Position numbers and translations under genes: made by a program. DNA of 64,000 nt, taken from Pseudomonas sp. v388. GTDB lineage: Bacteria; Pseudomonadota; Gammaproteobacteria; Pseudomonadales; Pseudomonadaceae. A model generated the notes under the pieces. That model was not told where the DNA came from. It saw only the letters and a program-made list of their open reading frames with translations, and did not search any database. The DNA lies in contig NZ_RHQN01000001.1 of NCBI RefSeq assembly GCF_003935425.1, positions 620,001-684,000 on the forward strand, written 5' to 3'. This document shows positions 8,073-16,739 of the stretch, one piece after another; positions within the stretch are counted from its first letter, which is position 1, and each line of letters begins with the position of its first letter.

Positions 8073-8240
8073 AAGCACCTCGCTCGACCACGAAAGAGTC
8101 GCGATCTACAGATTCGAAATCGCTTTGTGCTTCCCGTTCGATCAAGTTCTCGAACGATCATTCCCCCGTGATAAATCGCGAACTCCTCCCCCTGCAAACC
8201 CTCACATGAGTAGGCTCGGACTGCTGGAAGGTACGCAAAG

Positions 8241-11200
8241 GTGCAAGACCTGAAGATCGCCACGTACAACGTCAACGGCATCGGCGCGCGACTGCCCAAT
8301 CTATTGCAGTGGCTAGCGCGCGAGAAGCCCGACATTGTGTGCCTGCAGGAGCTCAAGGCGCCGGACAAGAACTTTCCCGGCAAGGACATAGAAGCGGCGG
8401 GCTACGGGTCGCTACACCTTGGTCAGACCTCCTGGAACGGCGTGGCCATTCTGGCCCGCGACGCGCAGCCGCAACTCATCCATAAGGGCCTGCCTGGAGA
8501 AGAAGCCGATACCCAGGCACGTTATCTTGAGGCTGCCGCCCACGGTGTGATCGTCGGCTGTCTTTACCTGCCAAACGGCAACCCCCAACCGGGCCCGAAG
8601 TTCGACTACAAACTTCGATGGTTCGAGCATTTGATCGAGCATGCCAAAGCATTGCAGGCCAGTGAGCATCCAGTGGTGTTGGCGGGAGACTTTAACGTCG
8701 TCCCCTCCGACGAGGATATCTACAACCCACGCTCTTGGTTAAAAGATGCCCTGCTTCAACCTGAGAGCCGCGACGCCTACAAACGGCTGCTGGCTCAAGG
8801 CTGGATGGACTCGGTTAGGCATCTGTATCCCGACGAACGCATTTACACATTCTGGGATTATTTTCGTCAGCACTGGCAAAAAAATTCGGGGCTGCGCATC
8901 GACCACCTCCTGCTAAACCCGGTACTGGCGCCACGTCTTAGGGATGCGGGCGTCGACGCGTGGGTGCGCGGCGAGGAGCACGCGAGCGACCACGCACCTA
9001 CCTGGATTCGTATCGGGAATGCGTCACAGAAGCCGAAAAAGAAAACCCGGAAGAAAAGCCCATCCGCCTCCTCGCCGCCAGCTCCCAGCGAAACCCATTT
9101 GAGCCTTGACGAGTACAACCGCAAACGTGACTTCAACGCGACGTCCGAGCCATCGGGCGGCAGCGACCACAAACGTGGCTCAACGAGGAAGGCTTCCGAG
9201 CAAGCGCTTCAGTTTTGTATTCAGAAGCATGATGCATCCCGGCTTCATTATGATTTTCGGCTGGAACTGGATGGCACGTTGAAGAGCTGGGCCGTACCCA
9301 AGGGCCCTTCCGTTGACCCCAAAGCGAAACGCCTGGCCGTGCATGTCGAAGATCACCCCATCGATTATGCGACGTTTGAAGGCAGCATCCCAAAGGGCCA
9401 TTACGGCGCTGGAGATGTCATCGTGTGGGATCGGGGCATCTGGAAGCCATTGTCAGACCCCGCCGAAGCCTACGCCAAGGGACGACTGAAATTCGAGTTG
9501 CAGGGCGAAAAGCTTGGCGGCGTATGGAACCTAGTGAAGACCCATATTCCCGGCAAACAGGAGCAATGGTTCCTGATCAAGCATCAGGACGAATTCGCTC
9601 GTGCCGAATCGGATTACGACATCGTCAAGGAACAGCCCGACAGCGTGTTGAGCGAACGGACAATCGTGGCCAGGAAAAGGGGTGGCAAAGCTGCCGAACC
9701 GAGAGCCGTCGAGAAAGTGCCAGCACGCAAGAAAAGGCCTGCGAAAGCCAAGCTTGAAGGGGCACAGGCGGCAGACCTCCCTGACACTATCAAACCGGAG
9801 CTGGCGACGCTGGTGGAATCGGCCCCCGACGGCGAATGGCGCTACGAGATCAAGTTCGACGGCTACAGGATCATGGCGCGCGTGGATCACGGAAAAGTCC
9901 AGCTGTTCACGCGCAATGGCCATGACTGGACGCACAAGCTCCCGCGCCAAGCCGAAGCCATCGCCGGTCTCGGGCTGGCCTCTGCCTGGCTGGACGGCGA
10001 GATGGTGGTCGCCAACGAGGACGGTGTCCCTGACTTCCAGGCATTGCAGAACGCGTTCGAATCCGAGCGCAGCGGCAATATCGTTTACTACCTGTTCGAC
10101 ATGCCCTTCCTCAACGGTATGGATTTACGCGAGGTGCCGGTCGAGCAAAGGCGCGCCGCCTTGGCCAAAGTGCTGGAAGCCAGCGAGGACGAAATACTTA
10201 GGTTTTCCGAAGATTTTGGTGAAGCCCCCGACGCCCTGCTCAACAGCGCCTGTCAGATGAAGATGGAGGGCCTGATCGGCAAGCGCGTCGGCAGCACTTA
10301 CGTGTCGCGGCGTAGCGGTGACTGGATCAAGCTTAAGTGCAAGCGCCGGCAGGAGTTCGTGGTGGTCGGCTACACCGAGCCAAAGGGCGCTCGGAGCAAA
10401 TTCGGCGCGCTGCTGCTGGGGCTTCACGATGCCGATAGCGGCGAGCTGCGTTTCTCGGGCAAGGTCGGGACAGGCTTCAACGAAGCCACGCTGAACACCA
10501 TCTTCCATCAGCTCGTCCCGCTGGAAGTGAAGAAAGCGACCGTGGTCAATCCACCCACCGGCTTCGAGGCCAAGGGTGTGCACTGGCTCAAGCCCCAACT
10601 GCTGGCCGAGGTGGCGTTCGCTGAAATCACCAAGGATGGCTCGGTCAGACACGCGGTGTTCCACGGTTTGCGCACGGACAAGCCGGCAAAGTCCATCACC
10701 GAAGAGCGCCCTGCAGCGCCTTCAGATACCGAGAAGACCGCCACTGCGAAAGCCGCTCGAGCCGAAACCCGCAAGGTTGTCCCAATCAAAAAATCAGAAT
10801 CTGCTTCCCCGGCGACATCGGGAAAGATCCGGTTAACCCACCCCGAGCGGGTCATTGACCCTACCAGTGGTTCGACCAAGCGCGATCTGGCGGATTACTA
10901 CATCAGCATCTGCGACTGGCTGCTACCACAGTTAGCTCATCGACCCGTGGCGCTGGTCAGAGCTCCTGAGGGCATCACCGGCGAGCTGTTCTTTCAGAAA
11001 AACGCCGACCGGCTGGCAATCCCCGGCATTGAGACCATGGGCAAGGTGTACACCGGCCACCCGGTAATGCTGATCAACAATCCCGAAGCCCTGATCGGCG
11101 CCGTGCAGATGAGTGCAATGGAGCTGCACACCTGGAATGCCGTTTCCACAGATCTGGAGCGGCCCGACAGATTCATCCTCGACCTTGACCCGGATCCCGC

Positions 11201-11696
11201 GCTGCCTTGGAAAAGCATGGTGGAGGCCACCCAATTGACCTTGGCCGTCCTCGATGAACTGGGACTCGAATCATTCCTAAAGACCAGCGGCGGCAAAGGC
11301 ATTCACGTGGTCGTGCCTCTGACGCCCAAGGCCGACTGGGAGGCCGTAAAAGGCTTTAGCCATGCCATCGTCAAACACATCGCCAAGCTGCTGCCGGATC
11401 GCTTCTCAGCCGTCTCGGGGCCGAAAAACCGGGTGGGACGTATCTTCATCGACTACCTGCGTAATGGCCTGGGCGCCACGACGATCAGCGCCTACTCAGT
11501 TCGCACGCGCGAGGGGCTTCCGGTCTCGGTACCCATCTTTCGGGAGGAGCTGCTTGAGATCAAAGGCGCCAATATCTGGAACATTCGAAACCTTCATGAA
11601 CGCCTGGGACAGCTGGACAGTGACCCATGGGCCGATTTGCCGTCGACCCGGCAAACCATCACCGCCGAAATGCGTCGGCGTGTTGGCATCAAATAG
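8241..11696 (+). CDS. ligD: exonuclease III - DNA ligase D fusion (NHEJ repair)
   Basis: One uninterrupted frame of 1151 residues begins with GTG at 8241 behind GGAAGG. Residues 1-262 form a full exonuclease III/AP-endonuclease domain (E37, D150-x-N152, catalytic SDH with H251). After a basic linker, LigD starts at about 289 (LDEYNRKRDF). The 3'-phosphoesterase follows (H330, H336, D338), then a second basic linker, the ATP-dependent ligase with the nucleotidyl lysine K538 in EIKFDGYR, and the primase-like polymerase with D981, D983 and D1071. Normal Pseudomonas LigD is near 840 residues and lacks the exonuclease. LigD seals double-strand breaks with Ku; no ku gene lies in this window. Confidence 0.93.
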   Translation: MQDLKIATYNVNGIGARLPNLLQWLAREKPDIVCLQELKAPDKNFPGKDIEAAGYGSLHLGQTSWNGVAILARDAQPQLIHKGLPGEEADTQARYLEAAAHGVIVGCLYLPNGNPQPGPKFDYKLRWFEHLIEHAKALQASEHPVVLAGDFNVVPSDEDIYNPRSWLKDALLQPESRDAYKRLLAQGWMDSVRHLYPDERIYTFWDYFRQHWQKNSGLRIDHLLLNPVLAPRLRDAGVDAWVRGEEHASDHAPTWIRIGNASQKPKKKTRKKSPSASSPPAPSETHLSLDEYNRKRDFNATSEPSGGSDHKRGSTRKASEQALQFCIQKHDASRLHYDFRLELDGTLKSWAVPKGPSVDPKAKRLAVHVEDHPIDYATFEGSIPKGHYGAGDVIVWDRGIWKPLSDPAEAYAKGRLKFELQGEKLGGVWNLVKTHIPGKQEQWFLIKHQDEFARAESDYDIVKEQPDSVLSERTIVARKRGGKAAEPRAVEKVPARKKRPAKAKLEGAQAADLPDTIKPELATLVESAPDGEWRYEIKFDGYRIMARVDHGKVQLFTRNGHDWTHKLPRQAEAIAGLGLASAWLDGEMVVANEDGVPDFQALQNAFESERSGNIVYYLFDMPFLNGMDLREVPVEQRRAALAKVLEASEDEILRFSEDFGEAPDALLNSACQMKMEGLIGKRVGSTYVSRRSGDWIKLKCKRRQEFVVVGYTEPKGARSKFGALLLGLHDADSGELRFSGKVGTGFNEATLNTIFHQLVPLEVKKATVVNPPTGFEAKGVHWLKPQLLAEVAFAEITKDGSVRHAVFHGLRTDKPAKSITEERPAAPSDTEKTATAKAARAETRKVVPIKKSESASPATSGKIRLTHPERVIDPTSGSTKRDLADYYISICDWLLPQLAHRPVALVRAPEGITGELFFQKNADRLAIPGIETMGKVYTGHPVMLINNPEALIGAVQMSAMELHTWNAVSTDLERPDRFILDLDPDPALPWKSMVEATQLTLAVLDELGLESFLKTSGGKGIHVVVPLTPKADWEAVKGFSHAIVKHIAKLLPDRFSAVSGPKNRVGRIFIDYLRNGLGATTISAYSVRTREGLPVSVPIFREELLEIKGANIWNIRNLHERLGQLDSDPWADLPSTRQTITAEMRRRVGIK

Positions 11697-11719
11697 CGGG
11701 ATAACCCGAGGAGAACATC

Positions 11720-11944
11720 ATGGACAACTACCAGATCACCAAAACCGATAAAGGCTGGGCACTCACTAAGCAGGGCGCTGGTCGCGCATCTAAAACCGCC
11801 TCGACTAAAGCGGAGATAACGTCGCTCGCTAGCGAGTTCCTTGAGGGTAAAACAGCCTCACTGAAGATTCATAAGGAGGACGGCACGATCCAGGAAGAGC
11901 GTACCTACCCAAGAGCTGCTGACCCTACGAAGACAAAAGGCTGA
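11720..11944 (+). CDS. DUF2188 protein
   Basis: This 74-residue protein starts behind GAGGAGAA, 23 bases after the ligD stop and probably in the same operon. It has the compact DUF2188 fold: a first strand with YQITKTDKGWALTKQGAGRA, a central helix, and the closing strand SLKIHKEDGTIQEERTYP. The family is common in stress clusters and has no known biochemical role. A paralogue of identical length occurs on the minus strand at 25979-26203. Confidence 0.88.
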   Translation: MDNYQITKTDKGWALTKQGAGRASKTASTKAEITSLASEFLEGKTASLKIHKEDGTIQEERTYPRAADPTKTKG

Positions 11945-11983
11945 CATCATCACCGACGATGGTTGTTCAACATAGGTGACGAC

Positions 11984-12238
11984 ATGGAGTGGGTTCAATG
12001 GCCGGCAATGATGGCGATAGTTTTAGCCGCTTGGCTCGTCGGGTCGAAGCGAGCCGAGCGTCGGACTATGGCTTTCGCCGTCTTCATTATCGGCAATCTG
12101 CTGTGGGTTCTCTGGGGACTCCATGTCGAAGCGTATGCCGTTGCGCTGCTAGACATAGTGCTCTGTGGCATGAATGTCAGAGGATTTCTAAAAAACCGGG
12201 CCGCAGTTTTAAAGGACGCACGCGGTGCGGCGGAATAA
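11984..12238 (+). CDS. small membrane protein, tandem copy 1
   Basis: About 84 residues with three hydrophobic segments and a tryptophan-rich motif (WVQWPAM, then LLWVLWGLHVEAYA) and a basic tail. The ATG at 11984 is preceded by AGGTGA; a TTG at 11963 in the same frame is an alternative start. It shares the pattern W-x-Q-W-P-A-M ... W-L-x-G-S ... N-x-L-W-V-x-W-G with the gene immediately downstream, so the two are tandem duplicates. The fold looks like a short PnuC-like or SWEET-like three-helix unit; function unknown. Confidence 0.65.
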   Translation: MEWVQWPAMMAIVLAAWLVGSKRAERRTMAFAVFIIGNLLWVLWGLHVEAYAVALLDIVLCGMNVRGFLKNRAAVLKDARGAAE

Positions 12239-12281
12239 TGGGTGAGCAGCCTTCACTCAACTTATCTTGGGAATCAAACTA

Positions 12282-12533
12282 TTGAACATTGTGGACTGGC
12301 TGCAATGGCCGGCGATGGTTGTGACCGTGATAGCCGCGTGGCTCATAGGCTCGCAGCAACCTCGTCGACGCATGATGGGATTCTGGGCTTTCATCGCGAG
12401 TAATGTCTTGTGGGTCATCTGGGGTTGGCCTGCCCAAGCCTACGCGCTGATCATTCTGCAAATCGCCTTGTTTGCACTGAACCTTCGGGGTTTCAAAAAA
12501 AACCTGCACCATCATCAATCCCGTAAGCCTTGA
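12282..12533 (+). CDS. small membrane protein, tandem copy 2
   Basis: About 83 residues with three membrane segments and clear similarity to the preceding gene (DWLQWPAM, SNVLWVIWGWPAQAYAL, LRGFKKN). Start is uncertain: only TTG (12267 or 12282) or GTG (12291) codons are available, with GGGA upstream of 12282. The gap to copy 1 is about 40 bases, so they are likely co-expressed and may form a heteromeric channel or carrier, as paired short membrane proteins often do. Confidence 0.6.
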   Translation: MNIVDWLQWPAMVVTVIAAWLIGSQQPRRRMMGFWAFIASNVLWVIWGWPAQAYALIILQIALFALNLRGFKKNLHHHQSRKP

Positions 12534-12616
12534 CTGCGCTGGATAGTCCATCGGAACCATTAACTATCACAGCGCATTCACTATTCGAGCAAGCTCACCG
12601 TTGGATTTGCGTAGAT

Positions 12617-13024
12617 CTAGTTAGCGGTGTTTTGATTGGAGGAATCGCCAGGCGTGGAATCAGGATCGTTGACCTCATCAGCGCCCAGCGCCTTGTACCG
12701 CTTTCTGAGCGCCGCTAGCTCTTTCTGATCGAGGTTGTCCAAGCTGAGCACGGCATTCTGAGCATCTTTGGTCACCCGCAAAAGCTCATCAATCTTGATG
12801 TGCATGATGTCCGTATCACGGTTCTGGGTGTTCTGGATCAGGAAAACCATCAGAAAGGTGATGATGGTGGTGGAGGTGTTGATCACTAGCTGCCAGGCAT
12901 CGTTGTAGTGAAACCATGGCCCGGAAGCCGCCCATAAAACCACCAGCGTGATTGCAGTCAAAAACGTCTTCGGGCTGCCCATCCATTTCGATAACCGCTC
13001 GGAAAACTTCCAAAATTTCATCAT
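12617..13024 (-). CDS. low-affinity iron permease family protein
   Basis: This 135-residue membrane protein matches the Iron_permease (PF04120) family: FWKFSERLSKWMGSP at the N-terminus, one hydrophobic segment at about residues 22-40, a second with the conserved NTSTTIITFLMVFLIQNTQNRD, and the IDELLR motif after it. Despite the name, transport is not established for bacterial members, which are common in stress-induced clusters. GGGAG precedes two adjacent ATG codons. The C-terminal 25 residues are acidic and probably disordered. Confidence 0.85.
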   Translation of the reverse strand: MMKFWKFSERLSKWMGSPKTFLTAITLVVLWAASGPWFHYNDAWQLVINTSTTIITFLMVFLIQNTQNRDTDIMHIKIDELLRVTKDAQNAVLSLDNLDQKELAALRKRYKALGADEVNDPDSTPGDSSNQNTAN

Positions 13025-13084
13025 GGCACTCCCACGTTAGATAAATGATCTGACCTGAGTGACCACTGAAAATTCTTGTTACAT

Positions 13085-14143
13085 CTAGACCGGGAGATCA
13101 CCGGTAAGCAATTGCACAAGTGTCGACGAACAGGCCGCGATCCCGTCCCTAAGAACAACTTCAAAGCCGTGGGTGTTTTCAGTGGGTATCGCTATACAGC
13201 CCACCTTACCCATCACGCCGACACTCAAGATCGCGCTGGCATCGGAGGCAAAGTCGATGAGCAAAGCAACCTGGGCTTCGTATCCGCAGTCACGCACCGC
13301 CGTTATCAGCGCATCGGTAACCTGGCGGCTGTAGTGACCTTTTTCATCACCAGCAACGATGATCGGGTTCGCAGAGAGCACCGTGCCGTACTCCTCGGCA
13401 ATGGGCCCGACTTCCACGGCGATGGCTGTTCTGCAAGACAGATGGCGCGCCGCGAATAGTGCGCCAGCGTTGGTTTCCTCCTCCATGGTGGTAAAGGCAA
13501 GGTACACGTCCTGCTTGAGCTCTGACCGCCGGCTAAAAAGCTGTGCTGCGGCATTCAATACCGCCAGGACGGGAGCCCGGTCGTCGAGAAAGTGGGCTGC
13601 CACTGCATCTTGCAAAGGAAACGGTTTGCGCCAGTGCCGACTCATCACTACCCGCGTGCCGGGTCTAATACCGGCTGCCTCAAGTTGCTCTCGACAAAGT
13701 CGGGTGACTACATGCACGTCTTCCCAATAGACATTACCGGTCTGGACATCACGACCCTGTTTTGAATCGGCTGTGAGATGCATGCTGCCGAAAGAAAGCA
13801 CTCCGGGACACTCCTGCGTATCACCCAGGATATCAACCGGACACATACCAAAATTGACTGGATTGGCGCCGCCTAACGCTACCACCTGCAAGGTGCCATC
13901 GTCGTTGATCCGCTTGACTGTCATCGCGATTTCATCAAGGTGCGCCATGACCAGTAAACCACCGGCGCCATCGCTTTTTGCTGACTGTGCTCGAATCAGT
14001 CCCACCAGATTACCGGCATCATCAATCCACGTTTCGTCGCAATACTGTTGGAGCTCTTTTCGGCACACCTCACGGACTTCGAACTCTTCTCCACCTGGCC
14101 CACGAGCCATCAGCAACTGTTCCAAAAGAGTTTCTTCAGTCAT
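13085..14143 (-). CDS. M42 family metallopeptidase (FrvX-like aminopeptidase)
   Basis: This 352-residue protein fits the M42 glutamyl aminopeptidase/deblocking aminopeptidase family of dinuclear zinc or cobalt enzymes that form large tetrahedral particles. Metal and catalytic motifs are in order: MAHLDEI (H-x-D), FLDDRAPV (bridging Asp), MEEETNAGA (catalytic and metal Glu), AVEVGP, and the final NTHGFEV histidine. It trims peptides in the cytoplasm. GGAG precedes the ATG. It lies directly downstream of the CinA-like gene (18-base gap), so they are probably an operon. Confidence 0.88.
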   Translation of the reverse strand: MTEETLLEQLLMARGPGGEEFEVREVCRKELQQYCDETWIDDAGNLVGLIRAQSAKSDGAGGLLVMAHLDEIAMTVKRINDDGTLQVVALGGANPVNFGMCPVDILGDTQECPGVLSFGSMHLTADSKQGRDVQTGNVYWEDVHVVTRLCREQLEAAGIRPGTRVVMSRHWRKPFPLQDAVAAHFLDDRAPVLAVLNAAAQLFSRRSELKQDVYLAFTTMEEETNAGALFAARHLSCRTAIAVEVGPIAEEYGTVLSANPIIVAGDEKGHYSRQVTDALITAVRDCGYEAQVALLIDFASDASAILSVGVMGKVGCIAIPTENTHGFEVVLRDGIAACSSTLVQLLTGDLPV

Positions 14144-14161
14144 CCATACATCTCCTGATCT

Positions 14162-14659
14162 CTAAGCCGTCTGACCTGCGAGCATGCGCTGGTGGAAATG
14201 AGGCAGGTGCTCTAGTGCATATAGCGCGGCATCGTGCTGCATGGTTTCGCGCTCGCCGAAAAAGCGATGCTTGCGAGTGAACACGCAATAGCGATCCGCA
14301 TCCACGAATCCCCAAGCGAAACAGACAGTGCCTGCCGGAATGCCATCAACGTCTTCGTTGCCGCATAAACCGGTCGTAGCAATGGCGACCGTTGCAGGGC
14401 TATCCCGAAGTGCGCCCATCGCCATTTCCCCTGCCACCTCCACGCTGGTGAGATTGAAATCAGCAATCGTCTTGGCACTAACCCCGAGTAGGCGCTGCTT
14501 GGCTTCCGGGGAATACACCACGAAGCCACATTCGACCAACGAACCGCTTCCTGGTATTTCAGCGAGCAATGCAACGATCCGACCTGCGGTGCATGACTCC
14601 GCCGTAGCCAGAATCAATCCCTGTTTTTTCAGATATTCCACCGTCCCTTCTACGATCAT
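14162..14659 (-). CDS. CinA C-terminal family protein (NMN amidohydrolase-like)
   Basis: This 165-residue protein is a stand-alone CinA-C domain, the family of PncC, which converts nicotinamide mononucleotide to nicotinate mononucleotide. Signature regions are ATAESCTAGRI near the N-terminus, VVYSPEAKQRLLGV, and TTGLCGNEDVDGIPAGTVCF in the centre. The start at 14659 (MIVEGTVEY) has GAGG at the right distance; the longer frame does not. The centre reads TTGLCGN where PncC has a T-G-x-A/I-G-P-type turn, so activity may differ. Likely co-transcribed with the M42 peptidase. Confidence 0.82.
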   Translation of the reverse strand: MIVEGTVEYLKKQGLILATAESCTAGRIVALLAEIPGSGSLVECGFVVYSPEAKQRLLGVSAKTIADFNLTSVEVAGEMAMGALRDSPATVAIATTGLCGNEDVDGIPAGTVCFAWGFVDADRYCVFTRKHRFFGERETMQHDAALYALEHLPHFHQRMLAGQTA

Positions 14660-14780
14660 CAAACACCTCAGCGCTCGACCATTGCTCCGCGCATAAGCTC
14701 TGACCCATGGAGACAGCAATCCTCTCGGATTTCATGACCCCATTCTTACCAGAGGCGCTCAGCCGCCCACTGATCCTCTT

Positions 14781-14799
14781 GTTCAGGAAAATCCTGAAC
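14781..14799. promoter_or_regulatory. perfect inverted repeat upstream of the zinc alcohol dehydrogenase
   Basis: GTTCAGGA and TCCTGAAC form an 8-bp perfect dyad with a 3-base centre, 57 bases upstream of the dehydrogenase start and between divergent genes. This is a candidate operator; the binding protein is unknown. Confidence 0.4.
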
Positions 14800-14855
14800 G
14801 AACACCGCATCCACTGCTCCGCTGTATACAGCCCTTAAAACTGAGGAGTTAGTCC

Positions 14856-16079
14856 ATGAGAGCACTTACCTACCACGGCGCCCATGACGTGAAGGTGGAT
14901 ACCGTTCCAGATCCCGTGATCGAGCAGCCGGATGACATCATCCTGCGGGTCACGGCGACGGCGATATGCGGTTCAGATCTGCACCTGTATCGCGGCAAGA
15001 TCCCGACAGTGGAGCATGGCGACATCTTCGGCCATGAGTTCATGGGCATCGTTGAAGAAACGGGTTCTGCCGTAACCGCTGTCCAACGGGGTGACCGGGT
15101 AGTGATTCCATTCGTGATTGCCTGTGGCGACTGTTTCTTCTGCCAACAGGACTTGTTCGCGGCTTGTGAAACGACCAACACCGGGCGAGGGGCGATCATC
15201 AACAAAAAAGCCATTCCACCGGGCGCGGCGCTCTTCGGTTTCAGCCATCTTTATGGCGGCATCCCGGGTGGCCAAGCTGAGTACGTGCGGGTGCCGAAAG
15301 CAAACACCGGCCCGTTCAAAGTTCCGGGCACACTGGCTGACGAGAAGGTGTTGTTCCTCTCGGACATCCTTCCCACTGCGTATCAGGCGGTGACCAATAC
15401 GGGAATCGGGCAAGGCTCCAGCATCGCCATCTATGGCGCTGGCCCAGTCGGCCTCCTCTGCGCAGCGGTTGCCCGGATGCTGGGTGCGGATCGCGTCTTT
15501 ATGGTTGACCATCACCCCTACCGCCTCGCCTATGCGCAGGCCACCTATGGCGTTGTACCGATCAATTTCGATGAAGACGACGACCCTGCCGACACGATCA
15601 TTCGGCAGACTCCGGGCATGCGAGGCGTGGACGGTGTGGTGGATGCAGTGGGCTTTGAGGCCAAGGGCAGCACGACAGAGACGATCCTGGCCACCTTGAA
15701 GCTGGAAGGCAGTAGCGGCAAGGCACTACGCCAATGCATCGCGGCAGTACGGCGTGGCGGCACCGTCAGTGTCCCAGGCGTCTACTCCGGATTCATTCAC
15801 GGCTTCCTGTTCGGCGACGCCTTCGACAAAGGCCTGACGTTCAAGATGGGTCAGACCCATGTGCAGCGCTTTTTGCCAGAGCTGCTTGAGCATATTGAAC
15901 TCGGCCACCTCTCCCCCGAAGCAATCATTACCCATCGTATGTCGCTGGAGCAGGCGGCAGAGGGCTACAAAATCTTTGACAAGAAACAGGAAGACTGCCG
16001 CAAGGTCATCCTTACTCCGGGCAGCAGTGACATCGTGCTGCCAGAAACTGACGATCCGGTGAGCGTTCCTGCCATGTAA
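14856..16079 (+). CDS. zinc-dependent alcohol/formaldehyde dehydrogenase-like MDR protein
   Basis: This 407-residue medium-chain dehydrogenase has the catalytic zinc ligands in ICGSDLH (C38) and GHEFMG (H-E), the structural zinc segment [17 protein letters not shown] (four Cys), and a Rossmann motif near residue 195 ([13 protein letters not shown]). The long insert after residue 105 and the overall length resemble the glutathione-independent formaldehyde dehydrogenase-like subgroup. It oxidises an aldehyde or alcohol with NAD+. GAGGAG precedes the ATG, and a dyad lies upstream. The next small membrane gene follows after 26 bases. Confidence 0.88.
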   Translation: MRALTYHGAHDVKVDTVPDPVIEQPDDIILRVTATAICGSDLHLYRGKIPTVEHGDIFGHEFMGIVEETGSAVTAVQRGDRVVIPFVIACGDCFFCQQDLFAACETTNTGRGAIINKKAIPPGAALFGFSHLYGGIPGGQAEYVRVPKANTGPFKVPGTLADEKVLFLSDILPTAYQAVTNTGIGQGSSIAIYGAGPVGLLCAAVARMLGADRVFMVDHHPYRLAYAQATYGVVPINFDEDDDPADTIIRQTPGMRGVDGVVDAVGFEAKGSTTETILATLKLEGSSGKALRQCIAAVRRGGTVSVPGVYSGFIHGFLFGDAFDKGLTFKMGQTHVQRFLPELLEHIELGHLSPEAIITHRMSLEQAAEGYKIFDKKQEDCRKVILTPGSSDIVLPETDDPVSVPAM

Positions 16080-16105
16080 CGATCACCGCGACGAGGATCA
16101 AACAA

Positions 16106-16324
16106 ATGGAAACCATCTTTTCGCTAGCAGTGGCAGTGATCATCCTGCTGGTAGATCTCTGGGCTATCGCAAGCGTCTGGCGTTCAACGAAGACTTCGGG
16201 CACTAAGCTGGGGTGGACGGCGTTGATTCTGGTGTTGCCCCTAGTCGGCTTGGCTGTGTGGGGGATCGCGGGGCCACGGGGGATCGTCGAGCCGCCTACC
16301 TCCAAAGAACACAGCAAGGGCTAA
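16106..16324 (+). CDS. PLDc_N domain membrane protein, 72 aa
   Basis: Two membrane segments (residues about 4-24 and 37-53) separated by a short basic loop ending in the G-W-x-x-L-I-L-x-L-P-L-x-G pattern identify the phospholipase D/cardiolipin synthase N-terminal domain (PLDc_N) as a stand-alone protein. No catalytic HKD motif is present, so it is not itself a synthase. It may regulate or anchor membrane proteins. GAGGA precedes the start; it lies just behind the dehydrogenase. Confidence 0.75.
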   Translation: METIFSLAVAVIILLVDLWAIASVWRSTKTSGTKLGWTALILVLPLVGLAVWGIAGPRGIVEPPTSKEHSKG

Positions 16325-16429
16325 TCAACAACTACAACGCCATGGTGCCGACATGTAGCTACGCCGATGGCAACTAAATGCAGGCTGCTATCTTCGCCAG
16401 CTTGGCCAACCGTCAAGCCAGGAGGAAAC

Positions 16430-16672
16430 ATGAGTATTCAGAACACGGATCAAAGCGATAAAAACGGAAAAACCATCATCCCTGATACCACCGACCCGTT
16501 GTCGCCAGGACGAACTGATGTAAAGCCCAGTGATAAGCCCGGGGGGGATGAGCTGCCAGCAAACGAAGGTGAGGCGCCTAGCGAAGCGGACGAGGAAGAA
16601 AAGCGCCAAGAATCAATGCCAGACACCGACGTCGATAATGCAGAGATCGATGGGCAACCCAATCCCCGCTGA
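16430..16672 (+). CDS. small acidic disordered protein, 80 aa
   Basis: A strong AGGAGG site precedes the ATG at 16430 (the frame extends upstream to 16367 but without a ribosome site). The product is rich in Asp, Glu, Pro, Ser and Asn with no hydrophobic core, like the proteins at 7842-8072 and 26250-26387. Segments such as DPLSPGRTDVKPSD and DVDNAEIDGQPN are low complexity. Probably disordered and stress related; no specific role is known. Confidence 0.65.
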   Translation: MSIQNTDQSDKNGKTIIPDTTDPLSPGRTDVKPSDKPGGDELPANEGEAPSEADEEEKRQESMPDTDVDNAEIDGQPNPR

Positions 16673-16739
16673 TCCGGGCTCGCGTCAGAACACCATTGTG
16701 GTTGTCCATTTGCTTATAGCCAGCGTCGGAGGGCGTGTA

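Noticed and set aside
8241-11944. A ku gene next to ligD
   Set aside because: No Ku-like sequence (typical start with W-x-G-x-I-x-F-G-L) is present in any frame of the window.
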